DNA of 64,000 bases. It comes from Chloroflexota bacterium. Lineage in GTDB: Bacteria > Chloroflexota > Ktedonobacteria > Ktedonobacterales > Ktedonobacteraceae. A program made the translations under genes and the position numbers. Every line of letters starts with the position of its first letter. Position 1 is the stretch's first letter. The stretch lies in contig CADDZH010000014.1 of assembly GCA_902812455.1 (NCBI GenBank), positions 1 to 64,000 of the forward strand, in the 5' to 3' direction. This document shows positions 9,418 to 16,826 of the stretch, piece by piece. The notes under the pieces were generated by a model. The model worked only from the letters and a program-made list of their open reading frames with translations, was not told the origin of the DNA and ran no database searches.

Positions 9418-9483
9418 GTAGGGGCAAGGGGCGGTAGGGATGCGGTGTGGGGGCCTTGTGCTTGCCCTCGTGCTCTGGCACTG
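9418..9483. repeat. GTAGGGGCAAGG repeat, family D copy 1
   Basis: GTAGGGGCAAGGGGCGG, a GATGCGG segment, then GGGGCCTTGTGCTTGCCCTC. A second copy with the same order of segments lies at 18680-18755, and a partial one is inside the glycosyltransferase gene near 17911. The 202-bp gap around it contains nothing else recognisable apart from the ribosome site of the next gene. Confidence 0.7.
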
Positions 9484-9552
9484 GTAATGAATTTTCCCAT
9501 TGACTTTCTCTAAATTCTGCTGTCTACTAATCCATACGAAGGGGGTGAATAT

Positions 9553-9852
9553 ATGCGCATAAAAACATTTTCAATTTCAGAAATCTCTGACATAATTACC
9601 CGGCTCCCAGAACGGCTCGAGCAGGAAGAAGTACAGCTCGTCACAGTTACACAGCACGGCAAACCAGTGATGACCATTCTGCCTTATAGCTCATTTAAGG
9701 AACTCACTGAAACCCTCGATTCGCTCCTGGAAACGATTGAGGTCATGCAAGACAAAGAACTGATGGCAGCCCTTTATCAGGGAATGAAAGACTTGGAGGA
9801 AGGTCGAGTGATACCCTGGGAACAGGTCAAGAAGGAACTTGGATGGGAATGA
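9553..9852 (+). CDS. Phd/YefM-type antitoxin-like protein, no adjacent toxin
   Basis: 99 residues after a good ribosome site (AAGGGGGTG). The N-terminal half reads ISEISDIITRLPERL, then VQLVTVTQHGKPVMTILPYSSFKEL, the beta-strand and helix pattern of the Phd/YefM DNA-binding domain. The C-terminal half is acidic and helical and ends in GRVIPWEQVKKELGWE, as in neutralising tails of RelB/YefM antitoxins. No RelE, Doc or PIN toxin lies next to it. The downstream gene is on the opposite strand and is an HTH protein. It is an orphan antitoxin or a stand-alone regulator. Confidence 0.75.
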   Translation: MRIKTFSISEISDIITRLPERLEQEEVQLVTVTQHGKPVMTILPYSSFKELTETLDSLLETIEVMQDKELMAALYQGMKDLEEGRVIPWEQVKKELGWE

Positions 9853-9884
9853 AAGGCTGGGCGCTCGGCATTTACCGATGAACT

Positions 9885-9912
9885 GTAGGGGCGCAATGCA
9901 TTGCGCCCCTAC
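9885..9912. repeat. Palindromic repeat, family C (perfect), supplies a stop codon
   Basis: A perfect 28-bp palindrome made of GTAGGGGCGCAATG and its reverse complement. On the minus strand, its first three bases after G give the TAG stop of the HTH gene that ends at 9909. Confidence 0.85.
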
Positions 9913-10388
9913 GATCTGTTTTCTGCTTCCTCGATCAGATCCACCAGGTATTGCAACTTCTTGATCGCGTGCTGCGCATTCTTCTTATTGCGCTCGTAGC
10001 CTTCGGGCGCGAGCTGGCGAAACCATTCCTGGATATCCTCTTCCGAGACATCATACCATTTCGCGTCAGCCTGCAGGCGCAGGTACACCCGCATCTGCGG
10101 GTCCTGCTTCTTACGCACGCCCACTTGTAGCGGCTGGCCTATCGCGCCAACATTGCCACCTTCGCGCTCGTTGGCAGCTATGGCTACCTCTGGATACAAT
10201 TCTTTATAGAGCGCCTCAACTTCTGCGGTCTTGAAAAACAGGTCTTTACCGGAGCCCCGGTAGGCTTTAATACGGCCTTCGCGCACCAAGCGGTCAAGTG
10301 TTGGACGATCTATTCTCAGGCGGCGTGCCGCCTCTCCCGCATCCATGAAGGCAAAGCGGCCACCTGAACCTGGCATATTTATCATCAT
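9909..10388 (-). CDS. Excisionase/MerR-like helix-turn-helix protein
   Basis: 159 residues after GAGGCGATAGCT and ATG. Residues 14-58 (FMDAGEAARRLRIDRPTLDRL, then VREGRIKAYRGSGKDLFF) are the winged HTH of the excisionase/MerR type. The rest is helical and charged, including a WYDVSEEDIQEWF segment and a C-terminal helix (ERNKKNAQHAIKKLQYLVDLI). No effector or metal-binding cysteines are seen. The stop codon TAG belongs to the repeat at 9885-9912, so the final residues may have been set by a repeat insertion. DNA-binding regulator of unknown target. Confidence 0.7.
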   Translation of the reverse strand: MMINMPGSGGRFAFMDAGEAARRLRIDRPTLDRLVREGRIKAYRGSGKDLFFKTAEVEALYKELYPEVAIAANEREGGNVGAIGQPLQVGVRKKQDPQMRVYLRLQADAKWYDVSEEDIQEWFRQLAPEGYERNKKNAQHAIKKLQYLVDLIEEAENRS

Positions 10389-10453
10389 AGCTATCGCCTC
10401 TTAAAAGTCAGTTCGCACCGGGCCTTCATCCTTTGAGGTGATTGACGAGGGCA

Positions 10454-10494
10454 AGCCGATAAATCGGCACTGGGCGCGATAAATCGGCCCCTAC
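10454..10494. repeat. Double palindrome, family C variant
   Basis: GCCGATAAATCGGC followed by GGGCGCGATAAATCGGCCCC and TAC: two nested or adjacent hairpins between the HTH gene and the VOC gene. A similar pair occurs at 13699-13740. Confidence 0.7.
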
Positions 10495-10525
10495 AATTCA
10501 CCCGCAAGGATGGAGGGCCTTCGCA

Positions 10526-10900
10526 TTATCTCTGTTGCAGGGTGATGCCCATCCCATCGGGATCGTGCAGCACGGCCAGCATTCTACCGGTAACTTGCTT
10601 CTCTGGTGGCATCGAGAACTGCACATCCTGTGCCTTCAGGGACTCGTATACCGATTGCAGATCATCGACGACGAAAGCCAGATGAGCCTGCCCGGCCGGT
10701 GGACGGCCCTGGGATGGTGGTAATGGCTTATCTCCTGCTTTATGCAAAGCCAGTGTTACTGTCCCTGTATCGAACTCAGTCCAACCAGGCGATGCGAATT
10801 TGAGCGGTATTCCCAGCACATCGCGGTAAAACTCGGTAGAACGCTGCATATCGCTGACATACACAACAATGTAATCAGGCTTCCCCAACTGTATCGACAT
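10526..10900 (-). CDS. VOC-family (glyoxalase/bleomycin-resistance-like) protein
   Basis: 124 residues forming a single vicinal-oxygen-chelate unit with two beta-alpha-beta-beta-beta modules: PDYIVVYVSDMQRSTEFYRD in the first, and AHLAFVVDDLQSVYESLKAQ then LHDPDGMGITLQQ in the second. The second-module metal-ligand position is present as His in QAHLAF, while the first-module strand lacks the usual H, so metal chemistry is uncertain. The ATG follows GAGGAGCAT and lies inside the 3' end of rsmD (26-bp overlap), indicating coupling in an operon of the 388-residue protein, rsmD and this gene. Substrate unknown. Confidence 0.85.
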   Translation of the reverse strand: MSIQLGKPDYIVVYVSDMQRSTEFYRDVLGIPLKFASPGWTEFDTGTVTLALHKAGDKPLPPSQGRPPAGQAHLAFVVDDLQSVYESLKAQDVQFSMPPEKQVTGRMLAVLHDPDGMGITLQQR

Positions 10901-11534
10901 CTATAGCATGCTCCTCATTCACTTTTATTTCATAAAACATCAATAGCGTACTGCCATAGCGCCGCTCGCGAGTAAGCGCCAGGCGCGCCAGCGGAACTGA
11001 CACTACACCAGCCCGCTCTTTCGGGTGAATCTGTATAATGACTATGCCCGTTTCAGCGACAAGCGGTGAGGCATCCAGCATTGCTAATACGCGCGCCGCC
11101 ATCTCCTGGTACTGCGGGGGCGCTACATAGATGATATCATACTGGCGCTGAGCATCGCTTGGCCCTTCTTCCTCGCCGTCCTTCTCACCCTTCTTATGTT
11201 TTTGTACATGGCCGTTAGCCTGCAAAAACTTAAAGACATCAGCATGGATAACCTCGGCTCGATCTGCCAGGCCTGTGATCTGCAGGTTTTCCCGCACCAC
11301 CTGCAACATCTTATAATTCATCTCGATAAATGTAGCGCTGGCAGCACCACGACTGAGCGCCTCTATACCAACGCTTCCCGTCCCAGCAAAAAGGTCCAGG
11401 AAACGCGCGTCTTCCACGCGCGTAGAAAGAATATTGAAGAGGGCTTGCTTCACGCGATCAATAATAGGGCGAGTGCCAGGAGACGGTGGGCCTTTGAGCC
11501 TGCGCCCCTTGGCCTCACCTGTCACTACGCGCAT
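10875..11534 (-). CDS. rsmD: 16S rRNA (guanine-N2)-methyltransferase RsmD-like
   Basis: 219 residues from the ATG at 11534, which has AGGAGG at ideal spacing. A longer frame upstream lies inside the preceding gene. The start MRVVTGEAKGRRLKGPP, then GTRPIIDRVKQALFNIL, is diagnostic for RsmD, which methylates G966 of 16S rRNA. The SAM-binding loop is LDLFAGTGSVGIEALSRGA. The catalytic (D/N)PP(Y/F) motif reads APPQY instead (in IIYVAPPQYQ). I believe this variant occurs in other Chloroflexota RsmD proteins, but it changes the acidic residue. A Lys/Glu-rich insertion (HKKGEKDGEEEG) precedes it. It overlaps the upstream gene by 20 bp and the downstream VOC gene by 26 bp. Confidence 0.88.
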   Translation of the reverse strand: MRVVTGEAKGRRLKGPPSPGTRPIIDRVKQALFNILSTRVEDARFLDLFAGTGSVGIEALSRGAASATFIEMNYKMLQVVRENLQITGLADRAEVIHADVFKFLQANGHVQKHKKGEKDGEEEGPSDAQRQYDIIYVAPPQYQEMAARVLAMLDASPLVAETGIVIIQIHPKERAGVVSVPLARLALTRERRYGSTLLMFYEIKVNEEHAIDVDTVGEA

Positions 11535-12681
11535 ACTGCTCCTCCTGCAACAGCGTAAGCACCATATCCACGTCGGCAATAAAATCATCCGATGTTTTTG
11601 CCCAGGAAATGAGCGCTTCAAGCTGGTCATTTTTCAATTTCTTCAGCGAGGTCGCGCCCCAGACGCCCTCTATCAGCTCCTCCATTCGATCATCGCTCAC
11701 CTGGTCATTGACCACGTTATGTAAGACCTTCAAACGGGCCTCACTGGCACCGGCAGAGCCGCGCGCTTCTCTCAATCTGGCTATGATATCTTCGGCCTGC
11801 TCGCGTTCCTGGTCTGTTAAATCCGGCAGGTAGTCCTCGCTGCCCGCATCGCCATCGAAATCAACCTCTTCGTCGAACACAGGAGCAGGCGGTTTCTCGC
11901 GCACCACAGCATTTTTAATCTCTTTGATGCCAGCCGGCATGGGCGCCGGTTCTGCCGCCGCTGGACTGCTTGAGTTAGAAGGCGCAGCCGGAAATGCTGA
12001 GGCAGGTGCTGGCGCAGGGGCAGATGGCGGCGTGCTCGCCTGCTCTTTCATAACGACCTGCTGCAATTCTTCGAGGGCTTCGCGGTAATTGAGGCCATTG
12101 AGGGATTTCACCCCCAGCAACTCCATGGCCTGCCTGGGTTCTAAACCATAACTTTCCTTAATGAAGCGGATAAACTGCTGGAGTGTAAGGCTGCCGCTCG
12201 CGTCTCCCGGTAACCCGGGTATACTGGGCATACTCGCGCCTATATTCGGGCGCGTCGGCGGCACCGTTACTTCTCTGCTTACAGGTGCGGGCGCCTGCAC
12301 TGCCTCGCGCTTCGTCCCCGTAGTTGTTGATGTCGTAGCAGCAGGAGCAGAAGCAGGGGCCGTCGAGGTTGGCGATTTACCGGCCAGCGGCCTGGGCTGA
12401 ACAGAAGGCGAAGGCACATGCTGTGATACCTGTCCCTGGCCGCGCAGCATCCGGGCGACCCGGCTCTCAACGTGTTTGGTCAACTGCTCCATGCCGTCCT
12501 CAGCTTCACGGATCAGTCGTTCGCGGGTCTCCGCGCTGGCCCCTAGCGGTACTGGAATACCTATATCAATGGTATGCGTGCGCTTACCATCCGTAAATTG
12601 CGTGGCATAGCGCAACCAGATATGGGAGCCTGTCACCTCCGGCCTGGCAGCCATATTCCCTATGTTCTCTCTATCGTCCAT
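11515..12681 (-). CDS. Uncharacterised low-complexity protein upstream of rsmD
   Basis: 388 residues from the ATG at 12681 (GAAAGGT upstream; GTG at 12696 is an alternative). An N-terminal conserved-looking part (GSHIWLRYATQFTDGKRTHT) is followed by a long Pro/Ala/Ser/Thr-rich linker. A helical domain near residues 165-215 (LTLQQFIRFIKESYGLEPRQ) is followed by a second low-complexity linker. The C-terminal helical domain has an acidic lead-in (DEEVDFDGDAGSEDYLPDL). No catalytic motif, signal peptide or membrane segment is visible. Operon position suggests a role linked to translation or nucleic acids, but this is only context. I do not recognise the family. Confidence 0.7.
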   Translation of the reverse strand: MDDRENIGNMAARPEVTGSHIWLRYATQFTDGKRTHTIDIGIPVPLGASAETRERLIREAEDGMEQLTKHVESRVARMLRGQGQVSQHVPSPSVQPRPLAGKSPTSTAPASAPAATTSTTTGTKREAVQAPAPVSREVTVPPTRPNIGASMPSIPGLPGDASGSLTLQQFIRFIKESYGLEPRQAMELLGVKSLNGLNYREALEELQQVVMKEQASTPPSAPAPAPASAFPAAPSNSSSPAAAEPAPMPAGIKEIKNAVVREKPPAPVFDEEVDFDGDAGSEDYLPDLTDQEREQAEDIIARLREARGSAGASEARLKVLHNVVNDQVSDDRMEELIEGVWGATSLKKLKNDQLEALISWAKTSDDFIADVDMVLTLLQEEQYARSDR

Positions 12682-12964
12682 GATCTGACCTTTCACTCAG
12701 CAGGCTATTCACAAGAAGGATCACCATAAAGCGGGTTGAAACGTTTGTACGCCCCTTATTATACCAGTTGGAGGAAGAACTGTACATCACTTTGCTCGGA
12801 TTTCATCAACAAGCGGGCGCTGGGGAATTGAAGAGGAATCCATAGCCGAAAAATGCAGTTTCACATCGTCTTCATCATGGGTGAAGTGGAGATCCACGCT
12901 TAAGGATGCTCCTAGAGGAAGGATTGCCTGGAGATAGGCAGGAGAGAAGCAAAGGAGACAGCAG

Positions 12965-13582
12965 ATGTCTTATCACGTGCCATTGCAAGTGGAGCCATCA
13001 TCCACAAGGTCACAGCGATACACTTCCGAAAGGCTGTGGCAGATGGGCAAACAGGCCGAGATGCTGTTGAGCTACTACAGCAGTCTAGAGACATATAAGC
13101 GCTCGATTGAGCGACAATTAGCTTTGATGGCTGCTCAGATACACGAAGAAGACGTATTACTCAGCCCTCGTAGCGTGTTCCTGCTGGTAGAGATTCGTGG
13201 CAGCGGAGGTCTGAGCGCTCGCCTCGAGCAAATTGCCCATATCCTGGGTGAGGTGGGATACTGGAAACCAGTGGTGAGCGGGAATAACTACCGTGGCCGG
13301 GATGTCTATCAACTCGGCAAGAGCGCCCAGAGGCTCTTCGACGACTACGCGCTATTAGACCGGCGAGTCAAGCAACTATACAGGCGCCTGCAATACATCA
13401 AGGAGCAGCGGCACATGGAGCTTGAGACAAGCCCACAAGAGGTCTTCGCAGCTCTTGCAACGGCTTCAGAGGGCATGCCGGTCCGGGAAGGGATCGACGC
13501 AGTTGCTGACCTACTTGAGCAGCCCGGCCATCCTGGGTGGCTCAAGCGGCTCTTCGTGCATCGTGGGAGCAAAAAGAGTTAG
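12965..13582 (+). CDS. Uncharacterised helical protein with internal duplication
   Basis: 205 residues after AAAGGAGACAGCAG and ATG. Two halves repeat: LWQMGKQAEMLLSYYSSLE with a following coiled-coil-like helix, and VYQLGKSAQRLFDDYALLD with an equivalent helix (RRVKQLYRRLQYI). Each is followed by a segment built as S-P-x-(S/E)-V-F (LSPRSVFLLVEI and TSPQEVFAALAT). The protein is rich in charged helices and has no signal or membrane segment. The two halves are offset by about 94 residues. I recognise no known family. It stands alone between a divergent operon and a repeat-rich gap. Confidence 0.7.
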   Translation: MSYHVPLQVEPSSTRSQRYTSERLWQMGKQAEMLLSYYSSLETYKRSIERQLALMAAQIHEEDVLLSPRSVFLLVEIRGSGGLSARLEQIAHILGEVGYWKPVVSGNNYRGRDVYQLGKSAQRLFDDYALLDRRVKQLYRRLQYIKEQRHMELETSPQEVFAALATASEGMPVREGIDAVADLLEQPGHPGWLKRLFVHRGSKKS

Positions 13583-13698
13583 CACTTGCCAAAAACCTCT
13601 TTCTAGTGTATGGTAGCATTACACTGATAAGAGTGTAGCAGTACGTATATTCATAAATATCGACAAATGAGTCCGCCAATGATGTGACCGGGATAGAG

Positions 13699-13740
13699 GC
13701 CGATCAATCGGCGGTGGGCGCGATCAATCGGCCCCTACTA
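13699..13740. repeat. Double palindrome, family C variant
   Basis: GCCGATCAATCGGC followed by GGGCGCGATCAATCGGCCCC and TAC. It has the same two-hairpin arrangement as 10454-10494. Confidence 0.7.
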
Positions 13741-13768
13741 GACTGTCAACCTTCATAGGATTGGTAAC

Positions 13769-13797
13769 ATGTAGTGGCCTCCCTTGCGGGGGCCAGG
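13769..13797. repeat. Palindromic repeat, family B copy
   Basis: ATGTAGTGGCCTCCCTTGCG followed by GGGGCCAGG: a GGCCTCC/GGGGGCC stem with a TTGC loop. Related copies are near 21975, 22050, 51171, 57415, 57461, 63240 and 63291. Confidence 0.8.
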
Positions 13798-13862
13798 CAG
13801 CATCGATCACATGAACCTTGACACAGTAGTATACTCATGGATATGAACAAAAAGATCCACCT

Positions 13863-13958
13863 ATGTCATGCTGAGCGAGTGCAGCCCAGCCCCGAGGAAC
13901 GAAGGGGAAGCATCTGCTGCCGATCGAATGAGATCCTTCGCTGCGCTCAGGATGACAT
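13863..13958. repeat. Palindromic repeat, family A copy 2
   Basis: Left end ATGTCATGCTGAGCGAGTGC, right end ATCCTTCGCTGCGCTCAGGA followed by TGACAT. The centre is longer than in copy 1 and carries an extra small palindrome (GAACGAAGGGGAAG). Confidence 0.8.
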
Positions 13959-14102
13959 GCGAGAAGGTGCTTAATTTGTTAAGATCCACTAATAAGCAGG
14001 CAAATCAGAACGTGCTTAGATATGGTATTATTTTTAGGTTAGCATCAGGCGTAAGCTATCCCGTTACGGATGCCGCGTAGAGAAAGGTGAGAAGCGAGAG
14101 CA

Positions 14103-14768
14103 ATGATCAGCCCAACACCAACGCAACAACAACCGCAAACCAACCAGAAGGTGGAACCAGAGGCTAAAAAAGCAGTCAAATCCACGCCTACCAGGAGAAG
14201 AGCGGGTCAGACTCCTGCCGCTCGTTTCGTGAAAGCCATCCTCCGCCCTATTTTCAAAGTTCTTTACTATATAATGCGGGCAATAGGCAGCCACAAGCTG
14301 CTAACGGCGGGAATTATCCTGCTCCTGCTGGCCAGCATTTTTGCCACTAACTACGCTACCACGGGCGAACTGCCACTAGGTATAGGAAGCGATCCGTTCA
14401 ACTTCCATGTGAACGGTGGCAATGGCGGCGGCGACCTGGTAAAAAACTGGCTCTATGCCCTGCGCGATGGGAATGCCGCCACCTTGCAGTTGTTGGACCA
14501 GAACATGTCGCAGCCGCCTAACCCAAGCCAGCTTGTAAGCCAGTACAGCCAGGCGCAGGCTCATCTCACCTGGAAATCCATCAACGTCATTGGAGTACAC
14601 AGTGAAGCCGATACCTCTGTTGATAGCTTCATTGAGGTGGATGTCTCTTCCCATGGGCCAGGTGGCGATACGACAGGCTTCATGATCTGGCACTTCGTCA
14701 CGATTAATGGACAAAACGGAGAACTCCTCCTTAATGTTAACCTCGTAGATTTCAGAGCGCCGCTCTAA
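14103..14768 (+). CDS. Membrane-anchored protein with exported lumazine/SnoaL-like domain
   Basis: 221 residues. A basic, Pro/Gln-rich cytosolic N-terminus of about 60 residues precedes a single membrane helix near 66-86 (LLTAGIILLLLASIFATNY). The exported part has a Gly-rich linker (NGGNGGGD), then VKNWLYALRDGNAATLQLLD and a beta-rich tail. This recalls NTF2/DUF4878-type small folds, but the likeness is weak. It ends 52 bp before the FtsH-like protease gene on the same strand, so it may be a partner or substrate adaptor of that protease. This is inference from position only. Confidence 0.65.
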   Translation: MISPTPTQQQPQTNQKVEPEAKKAVKSTPTRRRAGQTPAARFVKAILRPIFKVLYYIMRAIGSHKLLTAGIILLLLASIFATNYATTGELPLGIGSDPFNFHVNGGNGGGDLVKNWLYALRDGNAATLQLLDQNMSQPPNPSQLVSQYSQAQAHLTWKSINVIGVHSEADTSVDSFIEVDVSSHGPGGDTTGFMIWHFVTINGQNGELLLNVNLVDFRAPL

Positions 14769-14820
14769 TCGCGTAGCATGGTGTATTTTGTCTTACCCAG
14801 GACAGAAGGGACACACTATC

Positions 14821-16749
14821 ATGGCAGCAAAGATTCAAAAGCAAGAGAGTGACCTGGACAGGTCTATCGATCTCGGCATGGACCAGTTTGGACGTTTTAT
14901 AAAAACGCGCTGGTTCTGGCTGGTTCTCGCCGGTCTGATTATCTGGTTCTTCGTGAGTGGCGTCACTATAGGCCCATTCAACGCCGGCACAGTTCTGCTA
15001 TACGTTTTTGAAGTTGGCTTTGCCGTCTTCTACATCCTGATCCAGTTCATCGCGCTCTTCTGGTTTTTAGGCAGGCCCCGCCTCTACTGGGTCATGCCCG
15101 GTGAAACCGGTGTTGGCTTCGATGACTACAAAGGCAATCCTGAGGTGCTCGAGGCAGCCAAGCGTATAGTCATGCTCCTGCAGGGTGTGCAGGAATTCAG
15201 GGAGATGGGAGGGCAACCGGTGCGAGGCCTGCTGCTCTCTGGTCCTCCTGGAACCGGTAAGAGCTACCTGGCACAATGTATGAGCACAGAAGCTGGCGTT
15301 CCCTTTGCCTATGCCAGCGCCGCAAGCTTCCGCGCCATGTTCATTGGTATGGGCGTCCTCCAGATCAGGCGGATGTACAGCAAGGCACGCCGCCTGGCGC
15401 GCGAATATGGCGGATGCATCATCTTTATGGATGAATTTGATGCCATTGGCACAGCGCGCAGCAAAAGCGGTGGGGGCAATATGGCCATAGGCGGCGGTTT
15501 CTTCGGGCTAATGAACGGCACAGGTGAACTCAACCAACTGCTCATGGAAATGGACCCGCCCAATATCGAGATGGGCTGGTTCAAAAAAATCCTTCGTACC
15601 CTTGGACTCTACCATAGCCGTGTCCAGAATGAACCCGTCCTGACTGTCGGCGCCACGAACGTTCCTGATACGCTCGACCCGGCTCTCCTGCGGCCAGGAC
15701 GCTTTGATCGCCAGATCAATGTTGCTCCGCCTACCGATAAATATCGCCCCGAGGTGATCGAGTACTACCTGAACAAAGTGAAGCATGATCCGAACATCTC
15801 GATAGCCGCGCTCTCACAGCGCCTTGTGGATTACACTCCCGTCGCTATCAAGCACGTCATCAACGAGGCGGTAATTATCGCCCACTTCGACGGTCGTGAG
15901 CAGATCACCTACAAAGACCTGGTAGAAGCCCAGGACGTTCATGAATTTGGCCTGCGCCAGATCAGCGAGCTGACTCCTGTTGATCGCCGGCGCATTGCCT
16001 ACCACGAAGCCGGCCATGCTGTCGCTTCCTACTACCTCATGGATCGTTACTTCCCGGCCTATGTCACCATTCACCAGCGCAGCGATCTAGAAGGGGCCGC
16101 AGCCTTTGCCCTCCCTCGACCGAAAGAGTCGATCAAAACCATGAGCAAGGAAGATGTGCTGGCGCGCATCCAGGTTTCGCTGGCAGCCCGCGCATCCGAG
16201 GAACTGTTCCTCGATGTGAACATGACAGGCGTCACCGCTGACCTCGAACAGGCCACACGGCTGGCAGCAGCTTATGTCGGCGCCTTTGGCATGGATGGCA
16301 CGCTCATTTCATATGCTGCATTCGCCAATCCTCTCGTCGGAGGCGCGCCAGTAAGTGTGCCAGACCTGCCAGAACGCACTGAGGCAGTGCTCCAATCCCA
16401 GTTCAAAGCTGTCAAGAAGCTGCTGCAGGAGCATAGCGAAGCCCTTATCGCCGTCGCCGAAGCCCTGATCGAACGCGACGAGCTGGTTGCGGAAGAGATC
16501 AAGCAATTGATCGACGAGGCCGACGTAAAGCGCGTGACCAGTAAAGTGCTGGCCGACTTTGAGACTATCCTGGGAAATGGAAGCGGCAATGGCAAAGGCA
16601 ATGGGCATCGCAAGGATGGTAACGGCAAGAAGAGCTATGCCTCTGCCGGAGAGCGCGCGCATGAGGATGGCAGTAGCTCTGCTGGAGATGTGCCCGGAAT
16701 CGACATCTCTCCCTCGCAGTCCTCGTTGCCTCCTCATGACGAGAATTGA
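14821..16749 (+). CDS. FtsH-like membrane AAA protease lacking the usual ectodomain
   Basis: 642 residues from the ATG at 14821 (AAGGGAC upstream; an in-frame TTG at 14788 is weaker). Two membrane helices near residues 24-45 and 55-80 are separated by only about 10 residues, so the periplasmic FtsH_ext domain is missing. The AAA domain has Walker A at 141-148 (GPPGTGKS), Walker B IIFMDEFDAIG, and an SRH with LDPALLRPGRFDRQI. The M41 zinc site HEAGH is at 395-399, and GVTADLEQAT would provide the third ligand. The C-terminal 50 residues are Gly/Asn/Lys-rich and disordered. Expected role: ATP-driven degradation of membrane or misfolded proteins. Whether this is the housekeeping FtsH or a paralogue cannot be told here. 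Confidence 0.9.
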   Translation: MAAKIQKQESDLDRSIDLGMDQFGRFIKTRWFWLVLAGLIIWFFVSGVTIGPFNAGTVLLYVFEVGFAVFYILIQFIALFWFLGRPRLYWVMPGETGVGFDDYKGNPEVLEAAKRIVMLLQGVQEFREMGGQPVRGLLLSGPPGTGKSYLAQCMSTEAGVPFAYASAASFRAMFIGMGVLQIRRMYSKARRLAREYGGCIIFMDEFDAIGTARSKSGGGNMAIGGGFFGLMNGTGELNQLLMEMDPPNIEMGWFKKILRTLGLYHSRVQNEPVLTVGATNVPDTLDPALLRPGRFDRQINVAPPTDKYRPEVIEYYLNKVKHDPNISIAALSQRLVDYTPVAIKHVINEAVIIAHFDGREQITYKDLVEAQDVHEFGLRQISELTPVDRRRIAYHEAGHAVASYYLMDRYFPAYVTIHQRSDLEGAAAFALPRPKESIKTMSKEDVLARIQVSLAARASEELFLDVNMTGVTADLEQATRLAAAYVGAFGMDGTLISYAAFANPLVGGAPVSVPDLPERTEAVLQSQFKAVKKLLQEHSEALIAVAEALIERDELVAEEIKQLIDEADVKRVTSKVLADFETILGNGSGNGKGNGHRKDGNGKKSYASAGERAHEDGSSSAGDVPGIDISPSQSSLPPHDEN

Positions 16750-16790
16750 GTATTGCCGATCTTGGCCCTGAATTTTCATCATTGGCACGT

Positions 16791-16813
16791 TGACCTCCCA
16801 CAAGGAGGTCAGG
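16791..16813. repeat. Hairpin related to family B before the glycosyltransferase gene
   Basis: TGACCTCC and GGAGGTCA form a perfect 8-bp stem around a CACAA loop, followed by GG. It resembles the CTCCCTTGTGGAG core of family B. The GGAGGT lies about 17 bp before the ATG at 16827, too far for an ideal ribosome site. Confidence 0.55.
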
Positions 16814-16826
16814 CATTAATTTATTC

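Larger units (their letters stand above)
13583..14102. other. Repeat-rich intergenic region
   Basis: A 520-bp gap that holds three unrelated repeat families in a row: a double family C palindrome (13699-13740), a family B hairpin (13769-13797) and a family A palindrome (13863-13958). The ATG of the next gene follows. A short AT-rich stretch near 14020-14040 could carry a promoter, but no convincing -35/-10 pair was found. Confidence 0.7.
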
